Shown in pieces: positions 31,252 through 40,634 of a stretch of DNA of 64,000 nucleotides. This stretch comes from Rhodococcus sp. KRD197. Lineage in GTDB: Bacteria; Actinomycetota; Actinomycetes; Mycobacteriales; Mycobacteriaceae. The number at the start of each line of letters is the position of its first letter. Position 1 is the stretch's first letter. Location of the stretch: assembly GCF_017168235.1 (NCBI RefSeq), contig NZ_JABFAO010000002.1, positions 516,488-580,487 of the forward strand. The letters run 5' to 3'. The translations under genes and the position numbers were made by a program. The notes beneath the pieces were generated by a model. That model did not search any database, was not told the origin of the DNA, and saw only the letters and a program-made list of their open reading frames with translations.

Positions 31252-33387
31252 ATGTCGAACAACATGATCAATTGGGAAAAAGACGCCGACGGCATCGTCG
31301 TACTCACGATGGACGACCCCAACCAGGGCGCCAACACGATGAACCAGCTCTACAAGGAGTCGATGGGTGCCACCGTCGACCGCCTCGAGGCGGAGCTGGA
31401 CAGCATCACCGGTGTTGTTCTCACCTCGGCGAAGAAGACCTTCTTCGCCGGCGGAGATTTGAACAACCTTCTGGCTGCTCGTCCCGAGGACGCACAGCTG
31501 ATCTTCGACGAGGTGCAGGGAGTCAAGGCTCAGCTGCGTCGCATCGAGAAGCTCGGCAAGCCGGTCGTCTCCGCCATCAACGGCGCGGCGCTCGGCGGCG
31601 GACTCGAGATCGCCCTCGCGACGCATCACCGCATCGCGGCCGATGTACCCGGTGTCCAGATCGGTCTGCCCGAGGTCTCGCTCGGCCTGCTGCCCGGCGG
31701 CGGCGGCGTTGCCCGCATCACGCGACTGCTCGGCATTCAGAACGGCTTCATGACCGTCCTCGCGCAGGGCACTCGGTTCCGTCCGTCGAAGGCCCTCGAG
31801 ATCGGTCTGATTCACGAACTGGTCGGCAGCATCGACGAATTGGTGCCCGCCGCGAAGGCGTGGATCAAGGCCAATCCGGAGGGCGGCGTCGCACCCTGGG
31901 ATGTCAAGGGTTACAAGATCCCCGGCGGAACCCCGTCGAACCCGAAGCTCGCGCAGGTCCTGCCGGCGTTCCCGTCCAACCTGCGCAAGCAGATCAAGGG
32001 CGCACCGATGCCGGCTCCGCGCGCGATTCTCGCTGCGGCAGTCGAGGGTGCGCAGGTCGACTTCGACAATGCGTGCACCATCGAGTCGCGTTACTTCACC
32101 GAGTTGGTCACCGGCCAGGTCTCGAAGAACATGATTCAGGCGTTCTTCTTCGATCTGCAGGCCATCAACGCGGGCAAGTCGCGTCCGGACGGCATCGAGA
32201 AGACGAAGTTCACCAAGGTCGCAGTCCTCGGCGCCGGGATGATGGGCGCAGGCATCGCCTACGTCTGCGCCAAGGCCGGCATCGAGGTCGTGCTCAAGGA
32301 CGTTGCGCTCGAGTCCGCTCAGAAGGGCAAGGCGTACTCCGAGGCCATCGAGGCCAAGGCAATCTCGCGTGGCAAGACTACGCAGGAGAAGTCCGACGCT
32401 CTGCTCGCCCGGATTCACCCGACCGCGGACGCCAAGGACGTCGAGGGTGCCGACCTCGTCATCGAGGCAGTCTTCGAGTCCGAGGAGCTCAAGCAGAAGG
32501 TGTTCCAGGAGATCGAAGACCTGGTCGATCCGACCGCGCTGCTCGGTTCCAACACCTCGACGCTGCCGATCACGAGCCTCGCTCAGGGCATCAAGCGCCA
32601 GGAAGACTTCATCGGAATCCACTTCTTCTCACCCGTCGACAAGATGCCGCTGGTGGAGATCATCCGCGGCGAGAAGACCTCCGATGCTGCGTTGGCGAAG
32701 GCCTTCGACCTGGTGCAGATCATCAAGAAGACCCCGATCGTTGTCAACGACAGTCGCGGGTTCTTCACCTCGCGCGTCATCGGCACCTTCATCAACGAGG
32801 CCATCGCGATGCTCGGTGAGGGCGTCGAGCCGGCGACCATCGAGCAGGCAGGTCTGCAGGCAGGCTACCCGGCAGCGCCGCTGCAGCTCTCCGACGAGCT
32901 GACGCTCAACCTGATGCAGAAGATCCGCAAGGAAACCTACGACGCGCTCGTTGCTGCGGGTCAGACCCCTCCCGAGGATCCGGCGGGTGCGGTCATCGAC
33001 AAGATGGTCGACGAGTTCGAGCGTCCGTCCAAGGCGAAGGGCGCGGGCTTCTACGAGTACGCCGACGGCAAGCGCACCGGTCTTTGGCCCGGACTGCGCG
33101 ATGCCTTCAAGTCGGGTTCGGCGGACGTTCCGTTCGAGGACCTCATCGAGCGGATGCTGTTCATCGAGGCCATCGAGACCCAGAAGTGCTTCGACGAGGG
33201 TGTGCTGAACACCACGGCCGATGCCAACATCGGCTCGATCTTCGGTATCGGCTACCCGGCGTGGACGGGCGGCGTGCACCAGTACGTCGTTGGTTACAAG
33301 GGTGGTCAGGCGGGGTTCGTCGCGCGCGCTGACGAGCTCGCAGCCAAGTACGGCGAGCGTTTCACCGCGCCGGACTCGCTCAGGTAG
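31252..33387 (+). CDS. fadB: Fatty oxidation complex alpha subunit (enoyl-CoA hydratase / 3-hydroxyacyl-CoA dehydrogenase)
   Basis: 711 aa. The N-terminal crotonase domain (1-300) has [18 protein letters not shown] and the catalytic Glu loop [15 protein letters not shown]. The dehydrogenase NAD-binding domain begins [18 protein letters not shown] (about 325-342) and continues with [15 protein letters not shown], followed by its C-terminal helical repeats. ATG 31252 with AGGAA upstream is the start. With fadA it performs three steps of beta-oxidation. Its TAG stop is the first codon of palindrome family A copy 3. It resembles the Mtb Rv0859/Rv0860 pair. Confidence 0.95.
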   Translation: MSNNMINWEKDADGIVVLTMDDPNQGANTMNQLYKESMGATVDRLEAELDSITGVVLTSAKKTFFAGGDLNNLLAARPEDAQLIFDEVQGVKAQLRRIEKLGKPVVSAINGAALGGGLEIALATHHRIAADVPGVQIGLPEVSLGLLPGGGGVARITRLLGIQNGFMTVLAQGTRFRPSKALEIGLIHELVGSIDELVPAAKAWIKANPEGGVAPWDVKGYKIPGGTPSNPKLAQVLPAFPSNLRKQIKGAPMPAPRAILAAAVEGAQVDFDNACTIESRYFTELVTGQVSKNMIQAFFFDLQAINAGKSRPDGIEKTKFTKVAVLGAGMMGAGIAYVCAKAGIEVVLKDVALESAQKGKAYSEAIEAKAISRGKTTQEKSDALLARIHPTADAKDVEGADLVIEAVFESEELKQKVFQEIEDLVDPTALLGSNTSTLPITSLAQGIKRQEDFIGIHFFSPVDKMPLVEIIRGEKTSDAALAKAFDLVQIIKKTPIVVNDSRGFFTSRVIGTFINEAIAMLGEGVEPATIEQAGLQAGYPAAPLQLSDELTLNLMQKIRKETYDALVAAGQTPPEDPAGAVIDKMVDEFERPSKAKGAGFYEYADGKRTGLWPGLRDAFKSGSADVPFEDLIERMLFIEAIETQKCFDEGVLNTTADANIGSIFGIGYPAWTGGVHQYVVGYKGGQAGFVARADELAAKYGERFTAPDSLR

Positions 33388-33457
33388 GCGACTTCGTCAC
33401 ATGTGCGCGGAAATACATAGCCTGCTATGTATTTCCGCGCACATGCGCGTAGCGCCT
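33385..33457. repeat. Dispersed long palindrome, family A copy 3
   Basis: CACATGTGCGCGGAAATACA and then TAG, facing CTATGTATTTCCGCGCACAT, then GCGCGTAGCGCCT. It lies exactly between fadB and the convergent GntR gene; the first three bases are the fadB stop and the last base is part of the GntR stop. Likely a bidirectional terminator. Confidence 0.85.
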
Positions 33458-34137
33458 CACATGTTGCGGTACGCGATCAGACGTTCGGCGCCGTCGGTGA
33501 ATTGTTGTCGCATCAGCGTGCAGGCGAGCTCGACGTCACCGGCGCGCAGGGCGTCGATCAGCTTCTCGTGATTGCGCACCGTGGATCGACCCCAGTCGGG
33601 GTCGGCAGCGTACAGCCGCTTCGGGGTGTAGCGCGTTGCGTTGTTGAGGAACCAGGCGAGCTTGTTCGCCTCGGTCAGACGGTTCAGGACGCGATGAAAC
33701 TCGAACTCGTAGTCCTCGACCCCGTCGGCTTGCCCCGCGTCCACCGCAGCCGACAGCGACGCGTTGAGCGTCGTCAGTTCGGCGAGTACGGACTCGGTGA
33801 TCAGCGGTGCTGCCCGCCGAACGAGTTCGACGGCAATCTGCCCCTGTAACCAGAAGATGTCGACGATGTCCTCGACCGTCAACGGTGACACGACGTAACC
33901 GCGGTGCGGGACGAGTTCGACCATGCCCTCGCCACGCAAAGTCAGTAGTGCCTCACGCACCGGGGTGACACTGACGCCCAGCTCGGCTGCCGTCTCGTCG
34001 AGCCTGATGAAATCACCCGGCCGGATCTCCCCGGACATCACGAGGTGCCGCACATGATTGGCGACGTCCTCGCTCAGCTGAGGCCGCCGGCGCAGCGCGG
34101 ATGCGGCCGCCTGGGCGGGTTGACGTCTCACAGCCAT
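33457..34137 (-). CDS. GntR-family regulator (FadR/FCD type), Mce1R-like
   Basis: 226 aa. The winged helix is RPQLSEDVANHVRHLVMSGE, then IRPGDFIRLDETAAELGVSVTPVREALLTL. The C-terminal FCD ligand domain has histidine-containing segments EFEFHRVLNRL and RNHEKLIDAL. It resembles the Mce1R branch and is strongly similar, almost end to end, to the GntR at 58629-59297. It sits between fadAB (convergent) and the mIHF/mce region, so regulation of lipid uptake or beta-oxidation is plausible (inference). It has no good ribosome site at ATG 34137. Confidence 0.88.
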   Translation of the reverse strand: MAVRRQPAQAAASALRRRPQLSEDVANHVRHLVMSGEIRPGDFIRLDETAAELGVSVTPVREALLTLRGEGMVELVPHRGYVVSPLTVEDIVDIFWLQGQIAVELVRRAAPLITESVLAELTTLNASLSAAVDAGQADGVEDYEFEFHRVLNRLTEANKLAWFLNNATRYTPKRLYAADPDWGRSTVRNHEKLIDALRAGDVELACTLMRQQFTDGAERLIAYRNM

Positions 34138-34146
34138 CGGACCAGC

Positions 34147-34157
34147 AAATCACATCA
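34147..34157. promoter_or_regulatory. GntR half-site shared with the paralogous GntR
   Basis: AAATCACATCA, 10 bp upstream of this gntR. The same 11-mer, on the other strand, forms one arm of the perfect palindrome at 58410-58430 in front of the paralogous gntR. Suggests a common recognition sequence. Only one half is seen here. Confidence 0.35.
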
Positions 34158-34204
34158 CCGACCTGACGGTGGACGCCCAGGTGGAACACCGGGGCCGAGA
34201 ACAG

Positions 34205-34271
34205 AAAAATCGAGCAATGAGTTACGGCGCGCCGAGCGTGTTGCTCGGCGCCGCCGTTTCCTCATTGCTCG
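34205..34271 (-). terminator. Terminator after mIHF-like gene
   Basis: Nested hairpin: an outer exact 11-bp stem CGAGCAATGAG / CTCATTGCTCG encloses an inner GCGCCGAGC-type stem, and on the minus strand it is followed by ATTTTTC. It lies 75 bp after the mIHF-like stop, before the GntR gene. Confidence 0.7.
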
Positions 34272-34345
34272 AAGTCACTCGACGCCCGTACGGCATCGTG
34301 ATCGTCCTCGTGCGAAACGGTGTGTTCCTACACGCGCCAGCGGTG

Positions 34346-34660
34346 TCAGGAAGCGACAGCAGCTAGCAGCGCTTCGCGCTGGTTTGCGCCGAGGCCACCG
34401 ATGCGGCGGGTGTCTGCGATGGACAGCTGCTCGAGCAGCTGAGCGGCGCGCACCGAACCGACACCCGGGAGTGCCTTGATCAGGGCGGACACCTTGGTCT
34501 TCTTGACGATTTCGTCGTTCTCGGCTTTCGCGAGAACGTCAGCAACGCTGAGCTCGCCGGATTTGACGGCGGCCAGCAGCTTCGACCGCGCGGTGCGCGC
34601 CTCGGCCGCCTTGGCCAACGCTGCGGTGCGCTGTTCCGGAGTCAGTACTGGTAAAGCCAT
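34346..34660 (-). CDS. Integration host factor, actinobacterial type (mIHF-like)
   Basis: 104-aa nucleoid-associated DNA-binding protein. MALPVLTPEQRTAALAKA and the helix-turn-helix-like core KVSALIKALPGVGSVRA, then AQLLEQLSIADTRRIGGLGANQREALL, match mIHF. It is clearly diverged in the middle (SGELSVADVLAKAENDEIVKK) from the housekeeping mIHF, which in related genomes sits next to gmk. This copy is between mce and fadAB genes and is therefore probably a paralogue. ATG 34660 is supported by GGAGATAAGG upstream. Confidence 0.85.
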   Translation of the reverse strand: MALPVLTPEQRTAALAKAAEARTARSKLLAAVKSGELSVADVLAKAENDEIVKKTKVSALIKALPGVGSVRAAQLLEQLSIADTRRIGGLGANQREALLAAVAS

Positions 34661-34749
34661 GGCCTTATCTCCTCGATAGTTTCGACCCGTCGCTCGTTGA
34701 CATGGTCTTCGACCCTCTTGCATCGTGCACGGTGGCTCGGACAATCTTT

Positions 34750-34773
34750 TCGAACGACACGGGTGTCATTCGA
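34750..34773. promoter_or_regulatory. 24-bp near-perfect palindrome upstream of the mIHF-like gene
   Basis: TCGAACGACAC-GG-GTGTCATTCGA, 11-bp arms with one mismatch, about 90 bp upstream of the mIHF-like start. A two-base loop and no T-run argue against a terminator, so an operator is more likely. The regulator is unknown. Confidence 0.4.
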
Positions 34774-34882
34774 CCCCGGCCACCGATCCTTCCACGCCAG
34801 GCTACGTCCTGCGCGATTCGGGGTGTGCCCCGACCAGGAGTTGGGCGTGCTCCGGCGAGGTGAGACCATGCCCGCGCACCTG

Positions 34883-35353
34883 TCATTTCGGTTCCGCGGA
34901 GTCGAGCAACCACCGGTCGTCGACGCGGGCGAGGCCGATCAGCATTCGCGAGGAGTCGGTGCGTCCGTCGGGCACGGTCAGGTTGCGGACCTGCTGGTCG
35001 AGGAACACCGCGACGACGGCATTGCTGTCGTCGAGCTCGACTATTCCGGCGGCGGTGACGTGCCCGGTCGCCTGTCCCTGTCCGCTGGTCAGCAAGTCCT
35101 GCAGGCTCGCCGATACCTCGCGGTACGTCCCGGCGAATTCCTCGGTCGACGTCGACGTCACACGGTCGAGATTGGCGTCCGGGTCGTCGAAGTCGTAGGT
35201 GGCGAGACCTTCCGTGTAGGTGGTCGCCGATTCCAGCGCCGAGAACCTGAGCCGGTCGAGTTCGCGGTGCTCGGCGTAGGACACTCCCAGCCAGGCCAGC
35301 GCAGCCGCGACCAGAATTGCAGCCGCGGCGACGGCGCCTCGTCTACGCGTCAT
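34883..35353 (-). CDS. Mce-associated membrane protein
   Basis: 156 aa. One N-terminal membrane anchor (VAAAAILVAAALAWLGVSYA) is followed by an extracytoplasmic NTF2-like domain (SALESATTYTEGLATYDFDD, YREVSASL, and VDDRWLLDS near the end). This is the typical Mas/Mam protein found at the end of mce operons, thought to stabilise the Mce complex. The ATG overlaps the mceF stop (ATGA). Last gene of the operon. Confidence 0.87.
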   Translation of the reverse strand: MTRRRGAVAAAAILVAAALAWLGVSYAEHRELDRLRFSALESATTYTEGLATYDFDDPDANLDRVTSTSTEEFAGTYREVSASLQDLLTSGQGQATGHVTAAGIVELDDSNAVVAVFLDQQVRNLTVPDGRTDSSRMLIGLARVDDRWLLDSAEPK

Positions 35354-36567
35354 CCCTGTACTCCTTCCAACAGCGTCGTCCAGTAGTCGAGCGCCTCCAC
35401 TGCGGTCGGGATCAGCAGCGGATCCTCGGCCATCGGCGGTCCGGTCACGTTCCCCGGCTCGCTCGCGCCCGAGCGGCCCAGCTCGTTCGGGCGCGGCGCG
35501 TTCTGTGCACCGCGCTGCTCGAGATCGGGCCCGGGTGGGCAGTAGAGGTTCAGGTTCGGCTCGCGCGGCGACTCGTCGCCGACGCTTCGACGTGCGGTGT
35601 CGTACCAGCACACCGGCCCCTGAGTGCCGACCAGAGTGAAGTTGCCGCGGTCCCCGTCGACAATCGAGGTCAACTCCCCGAGGGTGTCGGGTAGCGCCAC
35701 GAGAAGCGCCGACAGGGCCGGTGTGCGATCGCCGAGGACACTGCTGACGGACACCATGTTGGTCATCAGCGCCCCGACGGTCCCGCGGGTGTCGTCGAGT
35801 AGGGCACTCGTGCGTGCGAGCGCGTCGGGGGAGCGGTCCACCAGGTGGATCAGCGAGGGTTCCTGCGCGAGCAGCTGTTGGGTGATCTCGCGCGCCGCAC
35901 TCGCCGACCCCGGAATGGAGTCCGATCGCGCGGCGAAGGCGTCGAGCATGGGGGTGCCCGTTTCGACGATGTTCGCGAGCGCGGGGGCGTGTGCGTCGAG
36001 CATGCGGGAGAGTGTTTCGGCGTCGTCGATGAGCCCCGCCAGTGCGTCACCGGTGCCGGCGAGCGCGCTGGACATCGTCTTCGAGAGGTCGGCGACGGAG
36101 TCGGGGTCGATGGACTCCGTGAGAGTCGAGGCCTGTAGGAGGAGCTCGTCGAGGCTGCGTGGCTGCAGATCGGACGGCACGTCGAGTCGGTCTCCGTCGG
36201 TCAGGTACGGGCCGTCGGCGGTCGTGGGCATGATGTCGAGTGTCTGGATGCCGAGGGCGTTGTTGTTGGTCACTCTCGCCACGGATCCGACGGGTACCTG
36301 TGTGCCCGGGTCGAGGGTGAGGTGAAGGTCGGCGCCGAGGGCCGTCTCGGAGATCGAGATATCGGTGACGGAACCGACGGCGACGCCGCGGTAGGTGACG
36401 CCCGAGCCGACGGCAAGATTCACCGCGTCGTCCATCTGCGCAGTCAGTGTGAGCGAGCCGCCGAAGATCTGCGTACCCGGGCCCAGCACGTAGCCGACTC
36501 CGACGATCGCCGCGACCACCGCTGTGATGACGAACAGCGACAACTGAATCAGGACGGGTCGTCTCAT
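35350..36567 (-). CDS. mceF: Mce family protein MceF
   Basis: 405 aa, sixth substrate-binding subunit of the Mce lipid importer. An N-terminal membrane anchor (IQLSLFVITAVVAAIVGVGY) is followed by the MlaD/Mce beta-barrel (about 35-115, including DDAVNLAVGSGVTYRGVAVG). A long helical region and a proline-rich tail follow. The order in the operon and the absence of a lipobox identify it as the F subunit. It overlaps mceE and the Mce-associated gene by ATGA junctions. Confidence 0.92.
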   Translation of the reverse strand: MRRPVLIQLSLFVITAVVAAIVGVGYVLGPGTQIFGGSLTLTAQMDDAVNLAVGSGVTYRGVAVGSVTDISISETALGADLHLTLDPGTQVPVGSVARVTNNNALGIQTLDIMPTTADGPYLTDGDRLDVPSDLQPRSLDELLLQASTLTESIDPDSVADLSKTMSSALAGTGDALAGLIDDAETLSRMLDAHAPALANIVETGTPMLDAFAARSDSIPGSASAAREITQQLLAQEPSLIHLVDRSPDALARTSALLDDTRGTVGALMTNMVSVSSVLGDRTPALSALLVALPDTLGELTSIVDGDRGNFTLVGTQGPVCWYDTARRSVGDESPREPNLNLYCPPGPDLEQRGAQNAPRPNELGRSGASEPGNVTGPPMAEDPLLIPTAVEALDYWTTLLEGVQG

Positions 36568-37586
36568 TCTCCGGCCCCCGTGGGTAGCTGCTGCTGCAGC
36601 GTGGACGGCACGTCCGCGAGACGGTCGCCGGTCATGAGCTCGGCGATCGTCTCGGGCAGATCGAGAGCTCCGTCGAAGACGAGGTAGTCACCGTGGACAG
36701 CGCCGGTGAACCCGTCGATGAACCCGTTCATGTTGTCCAGAGCCGGGGTAACCGACTCGTTGAATCCTCGGATCGATTCGATGATGTGCGTGAGTTGGTC
36801 GACACCGCTGACCAGTTGATCCTCGTGGCCCGCGAATACGTCCTCTGCGGTGGCGGCGAGCGAGGCGCTGCGCTCGACGAGGGAAGCGATGTGGTCGCGT
36901 TGTCGGACCAGTAGTTCCATCGTCGGCGCGGCGACTGTGAGGCCCTCGTCCAGTCGCTCGCGGTTGTCTGCGAGCGCGCGGGACACCGAGCCTGCCGCGG
37001 TGAGTACGCGGTCGACGTCCGCGCGATGGGCGGCCGCGGCGGCCGTGATGCGGTCGGTGCGTAGAAGCAGTTCGCGGATGTCGGGACCGCGGCCACCGAA
37101 GGCCGCGTTCATCTCGGTCATGATCGACTCGAGTTGGTCGAATCCGCTGCCGTTGAGCACCAGGCCGAGGGCAGCGAGCGAGGATTCGAGTTCGGGCCCG
37201 ATCTCGGTGTCCTCGATGACGTCGCCGTCAGCCAGTATTGCGTCGGTTGGTATCGGTGACGGGGCGGAGAGTTTCACATACGGCTCACCCAGCGCGGAGG
37301 GAAGTTCGATTGCCGCGGTGACGGTGGCGGGCAGCTCGATCGACTGGGACAGGCTCAGTCGTACCTGGGCTGAACGTCCGTCGGTGGAGAGGTCGTGGAC
37401 GCGTCCGAGGAGTTGTTGACCCATTCGTACCTCGGTACCCGGTCGGATTCGATCCGCGCGGACGAAGTGTGCGGTGACGAGATAGTCGGCGCCGTCGGCT
37501 GTGCGCCCGATGGGAAGTTGTCCCAAACCCACACTGCAGCCGGACAGTAGTAGACACACGCCGAACAGGAGCAGTGCGCGCATCAT
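36564..37586 (-). CDS. mceE: Mce family lipoprotein MceE (LprK type)
   Basis: 340 aa. Lipoprotein signal peptide with lipobox LLSGC, lipidated Cys17; this identifies the E subunit, the only lipoprotein of Mce operons. The MlaD/Mce domain follows (DYLVTAHFVRADRIRPGTEV), then a long alpha-helical needle region. It would sit at the outer face of the membrane as part of the hexameric lipid channel. ATGA overlaps on both sides. Confidence 0.92.
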   Translation of the reverse strand: MMRALLLFGVCLLLSGCSVGLGQLPIGRTADGADYLVTAHFVRADRIRPGTEVRMGQQLLGRVHDLSTDGRSAQVRLSLSQSIELPATVTAAIELPSALGEPYVKLSAPSPIPTDAILADGDVIEDTEIGPELESSLAALGLVLNGSGFDQLESIMTEMNAAFGGRGPDIRELLLRTDRITAAAAAHRADVDRVLTAAGSVSRALADNRERLDEGLTVAAPTMELLVRQRDHIASLVERSASLAATAEDVFAGHEDQLVSGVDQLTHIIESIRGFNESVTPALDNMNGFIDGFTGAVHGDYLVFDGALDLPETIAELMTGDRLADVPSTLQQQLPTGAGE

Positions 37587-38647
37587 CGGCCGCCTTCCAT
37601 CAACTGTGCGAGGCCGAGAGGATGGGAGGTGCTGAGCGGGACCGGTATCGGATTGGTGATGCCGGCCCCGGTGCAGATGGGCAGTGCGAGATCGCGGCAC
37701 AGTGGGACCGCGGTAGCGAACTGGTTCAGATCGGTCGAGACGTTCAGCCTGATCCGGGCGCGGCGGTCCTCGCCGATGGTGTTTCCGATGTTCTGCAGCA
37801 TCAGCGGCACGGTGTCGACCAGTTCGGCGAACTGTGCCTCGTTCGCCGCGAGCTGCCCCGTCAGAGCGCTGGCATTCTGCAGCACCGCGCGGATGTCGTC
37901 CCCGCGGTCCGCGAGCAGTTGATCGAGTCGGTCGAACATGTCCCGCAGTGCCGCAATGGGTTCGCCGATCTCGAGATCCTGCCGACGGATCTCCTCGCCC
38001 AGATCGGCCAAGGAGTTCGTCATCGACGCCACCGCGCCTTCACGTGCCGCGACCGCGCTGATCAGTCGATTCACGTTCTCGATGAGCATGCCGATCTGCT
38101 CGCTGTTGCCGCCGACGACGGCCGTCGCCGAGGACACGGCGAGGATCGCGTCGTTGATGTCCGGGCCGAGGCCCCTCGTGCTCTCGGCCAGGACGTCCAC
38201 TGCGCCGCCCACATTCGCCTGCTCCGGACCGAGGGCACCGGCGATGGTGTTCACGCTGTCGAGCAGTTGGTCCCAATTGATCGGAGCGTGGCTGCGTGAG
38301 ACCGGAATGACGTCCTCGCCGAGCGTCGGGCCGCCGTCGTACGCGGGTCCGAGCTCGACGAACCGGTCACTGATGACGGAGGGGTTCATCACGAACGCCT
38401 CCGCGTCGGCGGGGATCTCTACATCGGCGGAGACCGACATGGTCAAGCGCACGGACGGACCCTGCGGGGTGACGGTCTCGACGGTGCCCACGGGGACGCC
38501 CAGCACGTGCACCGGACTGCCGGGGTAGACGCCGTTGATGTAGGCGAAGTCTGCTGTGACAGTGCGGGCATCGTCGGTGGCGAAGAAGACGAACCAGGCG
38601 CCCGCGGAGACGACGGCAAGGACGGCGGTGAGCGCGAGCATCTTCAT
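37583..38647 (-). CDS. mceD: Mce family protein MceD
   Basis: 354 aa. N-terminal anchor (MLALTAVLAVVSAGAWFVFF), MlaD/Mce domain (TADFAYINGVYPGSPVHVLG, then VPVGTVETV) and helical region to about residue 290. A C-terminal segment has paired cysteines. Fourth subunit by gene order; starts at ATG 38647 inside the mceC stop. Confidence 0.92.
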   Translation of the reverse strand: MKMLALTAVLAVVSAGAWFVFFATDDARTVTADFAYINGVYPGSPVHVLGVPVGTVETVTPQGPSVRLTMSVSADVEIPADAEAFVMNPSVISDRFVELGPAYDGGPTLGEDVIPVSRSHAPINWDQLLDSVNTIAGALGPEQANVGGAVDVLAESTRGLGPDINDAILAVSSATAVVGGNSEQIGMLIENVNRLISAVAAREGAVASMTNSLADLGEEIRRQDLEIGEPIAALRDMFDRLDQLLADRGDDIRAVLQNASALTGQLAANEAQFAELVDTVPLMLQNIGNTIGEDRRARIRLNVSTDLNQFATAVPLCRDLALPICTGAGITNPIPVPLSTSHPLGLAQLMEGGR

Positions 38648-39621
38648 CGGCCGCACCCCTGTTGGACACCGATCGCGCACAGCAGGTTGTCGGGCAGGGG
38701 CCCTGCCGGCGCGGAGACATCGACCCAGTTGCCGTTTCCGGTGGCGTCGGTGACGGCGCGAATGCCCGCCGGCAGTGTGGTCAGCAACTCGTCGATGTTG
38801 CGGCCGTTGCGATCGAGGGTGTCGGTCACTGAGCGCATGTTCGTCAGCAGGTGATCGAGCTCGGCGACGTTGTCGCCGAGGAACGCCGAAGCCGAGGTGA
38901 TCAGAGTCCGTAGGTCGGTCACGAGAGAACCGAGCGCAGTTCGGCGGTCGGCGAGAGTGCCGAGCACGAGCTCGGCGTTGCCGACGAGAACCGCGATGGA
39001 CTCGCTCTCGGCGGCGATGGTCGTCGACAGTGCTTTCGTGGTCTCGAGCAGGCTCGCGATCTGCTCCTCGTTGCGCGCCAACATCGATGATGCTGCGGTG
39101 ACCCCGGCCAGCGCATCGGTCACGACGGTCCGGTCGGTGGGTACCGTCTCGCGCAGCGTGCTCACCATCTCTTCGAGGGCGGGTACGTCGAGTTCGGCTG
39201 CCGTTGTGCTTGCCTTTCCAGCTATCTCGTCGAGGGAGTACGGCACCGAGGTGCGATCGATCGGAATGGTCCGATCCGGCCCGACCGGGCCACTGCCAGC
39301 AGGGGTGATCTCGAGGTATCGCTTGCCGAGCACGGTGCGCAGTTTGACGGCGGCCCGGGTGCGGTCGCCGAGGGACTGTCGATCGTCGAGACGGAACCGC
39401 ACTTGGACGCGGCCGGCGGCCAGTTCCACGCTGTCGACGCGTCCGGCTGGAACTCCCGCCACGTACACGGGGTCGGCCGCGGTGAGTCCGCCGGCATTGG
39501 CGAACACTGCGCTGTACGCCCCTGTCCGTACCAGGTACCAGCCTTGCGGAACGGCCAGTGCTGCCAACAAGAGTGCACCGATCAGCGCTATGCCGACCAC
39601 GCCGAGCCTCGCCGTGGTCAT
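38644..39621 (-). CDS. mceC: Mce family protein MceC
   Basis: 325 aa. N-terminal anchor (LGVVGIALIGALLLAALAVP), Mce domain (FANAGGLTAADPVYVAGVPA) and a helical stretch. It ends with CAIGVQQGCGR. ATG 39621 overlaps the mceB stop. Third Mce subunit by gene order. Confidence 0.92.
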   Translation of the reverse strand: MTTARLGVVGIALIGALLLAALAVPQGWYLVRTGAYSAVFANAGGLTAADPVYVAGVPAGRVDSVELAAGRVQVRFRLDDRQSLGDRTRAAVKLRTVLGKRYLEITPAGSGPVGPDRTIPIDRTSVPYSLDEIAGKASTTAAELDVPALEEMVSTLRETVPTDRTVVTDALAGVTAASSMLARNEEQIASLLETTKALSTTIAAESESIAVLVGNAELVLGTLADRRTALGSLVTDLRTLITSASAFLGDNVAELDHLLTNMRSVTDTLDRNGRNIDELLTTLPAGIRAVTDATGNGNWVDVSAPAGPLPDNLLCAIGVQQGCGR

Positions 39622-40634
39622 CGGCAGATCTCCGTGTAGCTGTCCCCGAAGATGTTCACTTCCTGGTCGCCCGCCTTCACCGTGAAATTGCAGGTGTACA
39701 AGTTGAGCCAGCTTCCGTAGTCGCCGAGATGATTGATGGACCGCGCAAGGGTTGGAAGCAGCGTCATCGTGCGCTCGAACTGCGTGGTGTTCGCGGTCCA
39801 CGCATCCGCCATCTCGTTGACGCGATCCACTGTCACATCCAGTGGTTCGGCCGTGCCGGTCATCAGCGTGGTCAGCGCAGCGACAGCGCCTGCGCCGTCG
39901 TCGAGGACGGTGATCACCGAGGCATTCCGGTCGGCGACGACCTGACTCATCTCCGTCAGTCCCGTGATGAGACGCGAGATGTCATCGCCGTGTGCCGTCA
40001 TCGTCTGCAGTACCGCGTCGAGGTCGGCGATCAGATCGGAAATGATCCGGTCGTTGTCGGCGAGCCCCCTCGTCACGGTGGCCACATGGGAGAGAAGCGA
40101 GTCGATGGTGGCTGCCTCCCCGCTGAACGCGTCGACGATGGACCGGGCCAGCGTGTCGACCTGTTCCGGCTCGATGGCGTCGAACAATGGTTTGAAGCCG
40201 TTGACCAGCGCGGTCAGATCGACCGGTGGGGTGGTTCGATCGAGTCCGATCATGCTGTCCGCACCGAGCGTGCCCGACGGCTCGATCGGGGAGACCAGCG
40301 CAAGATAGCGGGCACCGAGCATGTCGCCGTATCGGATCTCGGCCGTGACGTTGGCGGGTATCGGCACCGCCGACTGCACCGAGAATCCCACGACGGCAGT
40401 ACTCGTCGATCCGGCAGTGCTGAATTCGACGTCGTCGACTCGGCCGATCCGAACCCCGGCGAGCGTCACGTCGTTGCCGCTTCGGAGACCCTCGACCCCG
40501 GTGAACTCGGCAGTGTGGCTCACCGTTGTGCCTTGGACGGGAACGCTGAGCGTATTGACCACGAGAACGGCCGAGATCGCTCCGGCCACCGCGAACGCGG
40601 CGAGCTGTGTGAGGGGGCGGCGTAGCGAGGTCAT
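39618..40634 (-). CDS. mceB: Mce family protein MceB
   Basis: 338 aa. Membrane anchor (LAAFAVAGAISAVLVVNTLS), Mce domain (HTAEFTGVEGLRSGNDVTLA, then GVRIGRVDDV) and helical region. The C-terminus YTCNFTVKAGDQEVNIFGDS is typical of the B subunit. ATGA overlap with mceA. Confidence 0.93.
   Translation of the reverse strand: MTSLRRPLTQLAAFAVAGAISAVLVVNTLSVPVQGTTVSHTAEFTGVEGLRSGNDVTLAGVRIGRVDDVEFSTAGSTSTAVVGFSVQSAVPIPANVTAEIRYGDMLGARYLALVSPIEPSGTLGADSMIGLDRTTPPVDLTALVNGFKPLFDAIEPEQVDTLARSIVDAFSGEAATIDSLLSHVATVTRGLADNDRIISDLIADLDAVLQTMTAHGDDISRLITGLTEMSQVVADRNASVITVLDDGAGAVAALTTLMTGTAEPLDVTVDRVNEMADAWTANTTQFERTMTLLPTLARSINHLGDYGSWLNLYTCNFTVKAGDQEVNIFGDSYTEICR

Noticed and set aside
34205..34271. 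The nested hairpin as a cruciform recombination site
   Set aside because: A T-run follows on the minus strand right after the mIHF-like gene, so a terminator is the simpler explanation.
39558..40625. Long plus-strand frames opposite the mce genes
   Set aside because: They lack ribosome sites and recognisable motifs and lie opposite a continuous, strongly conserved operon.
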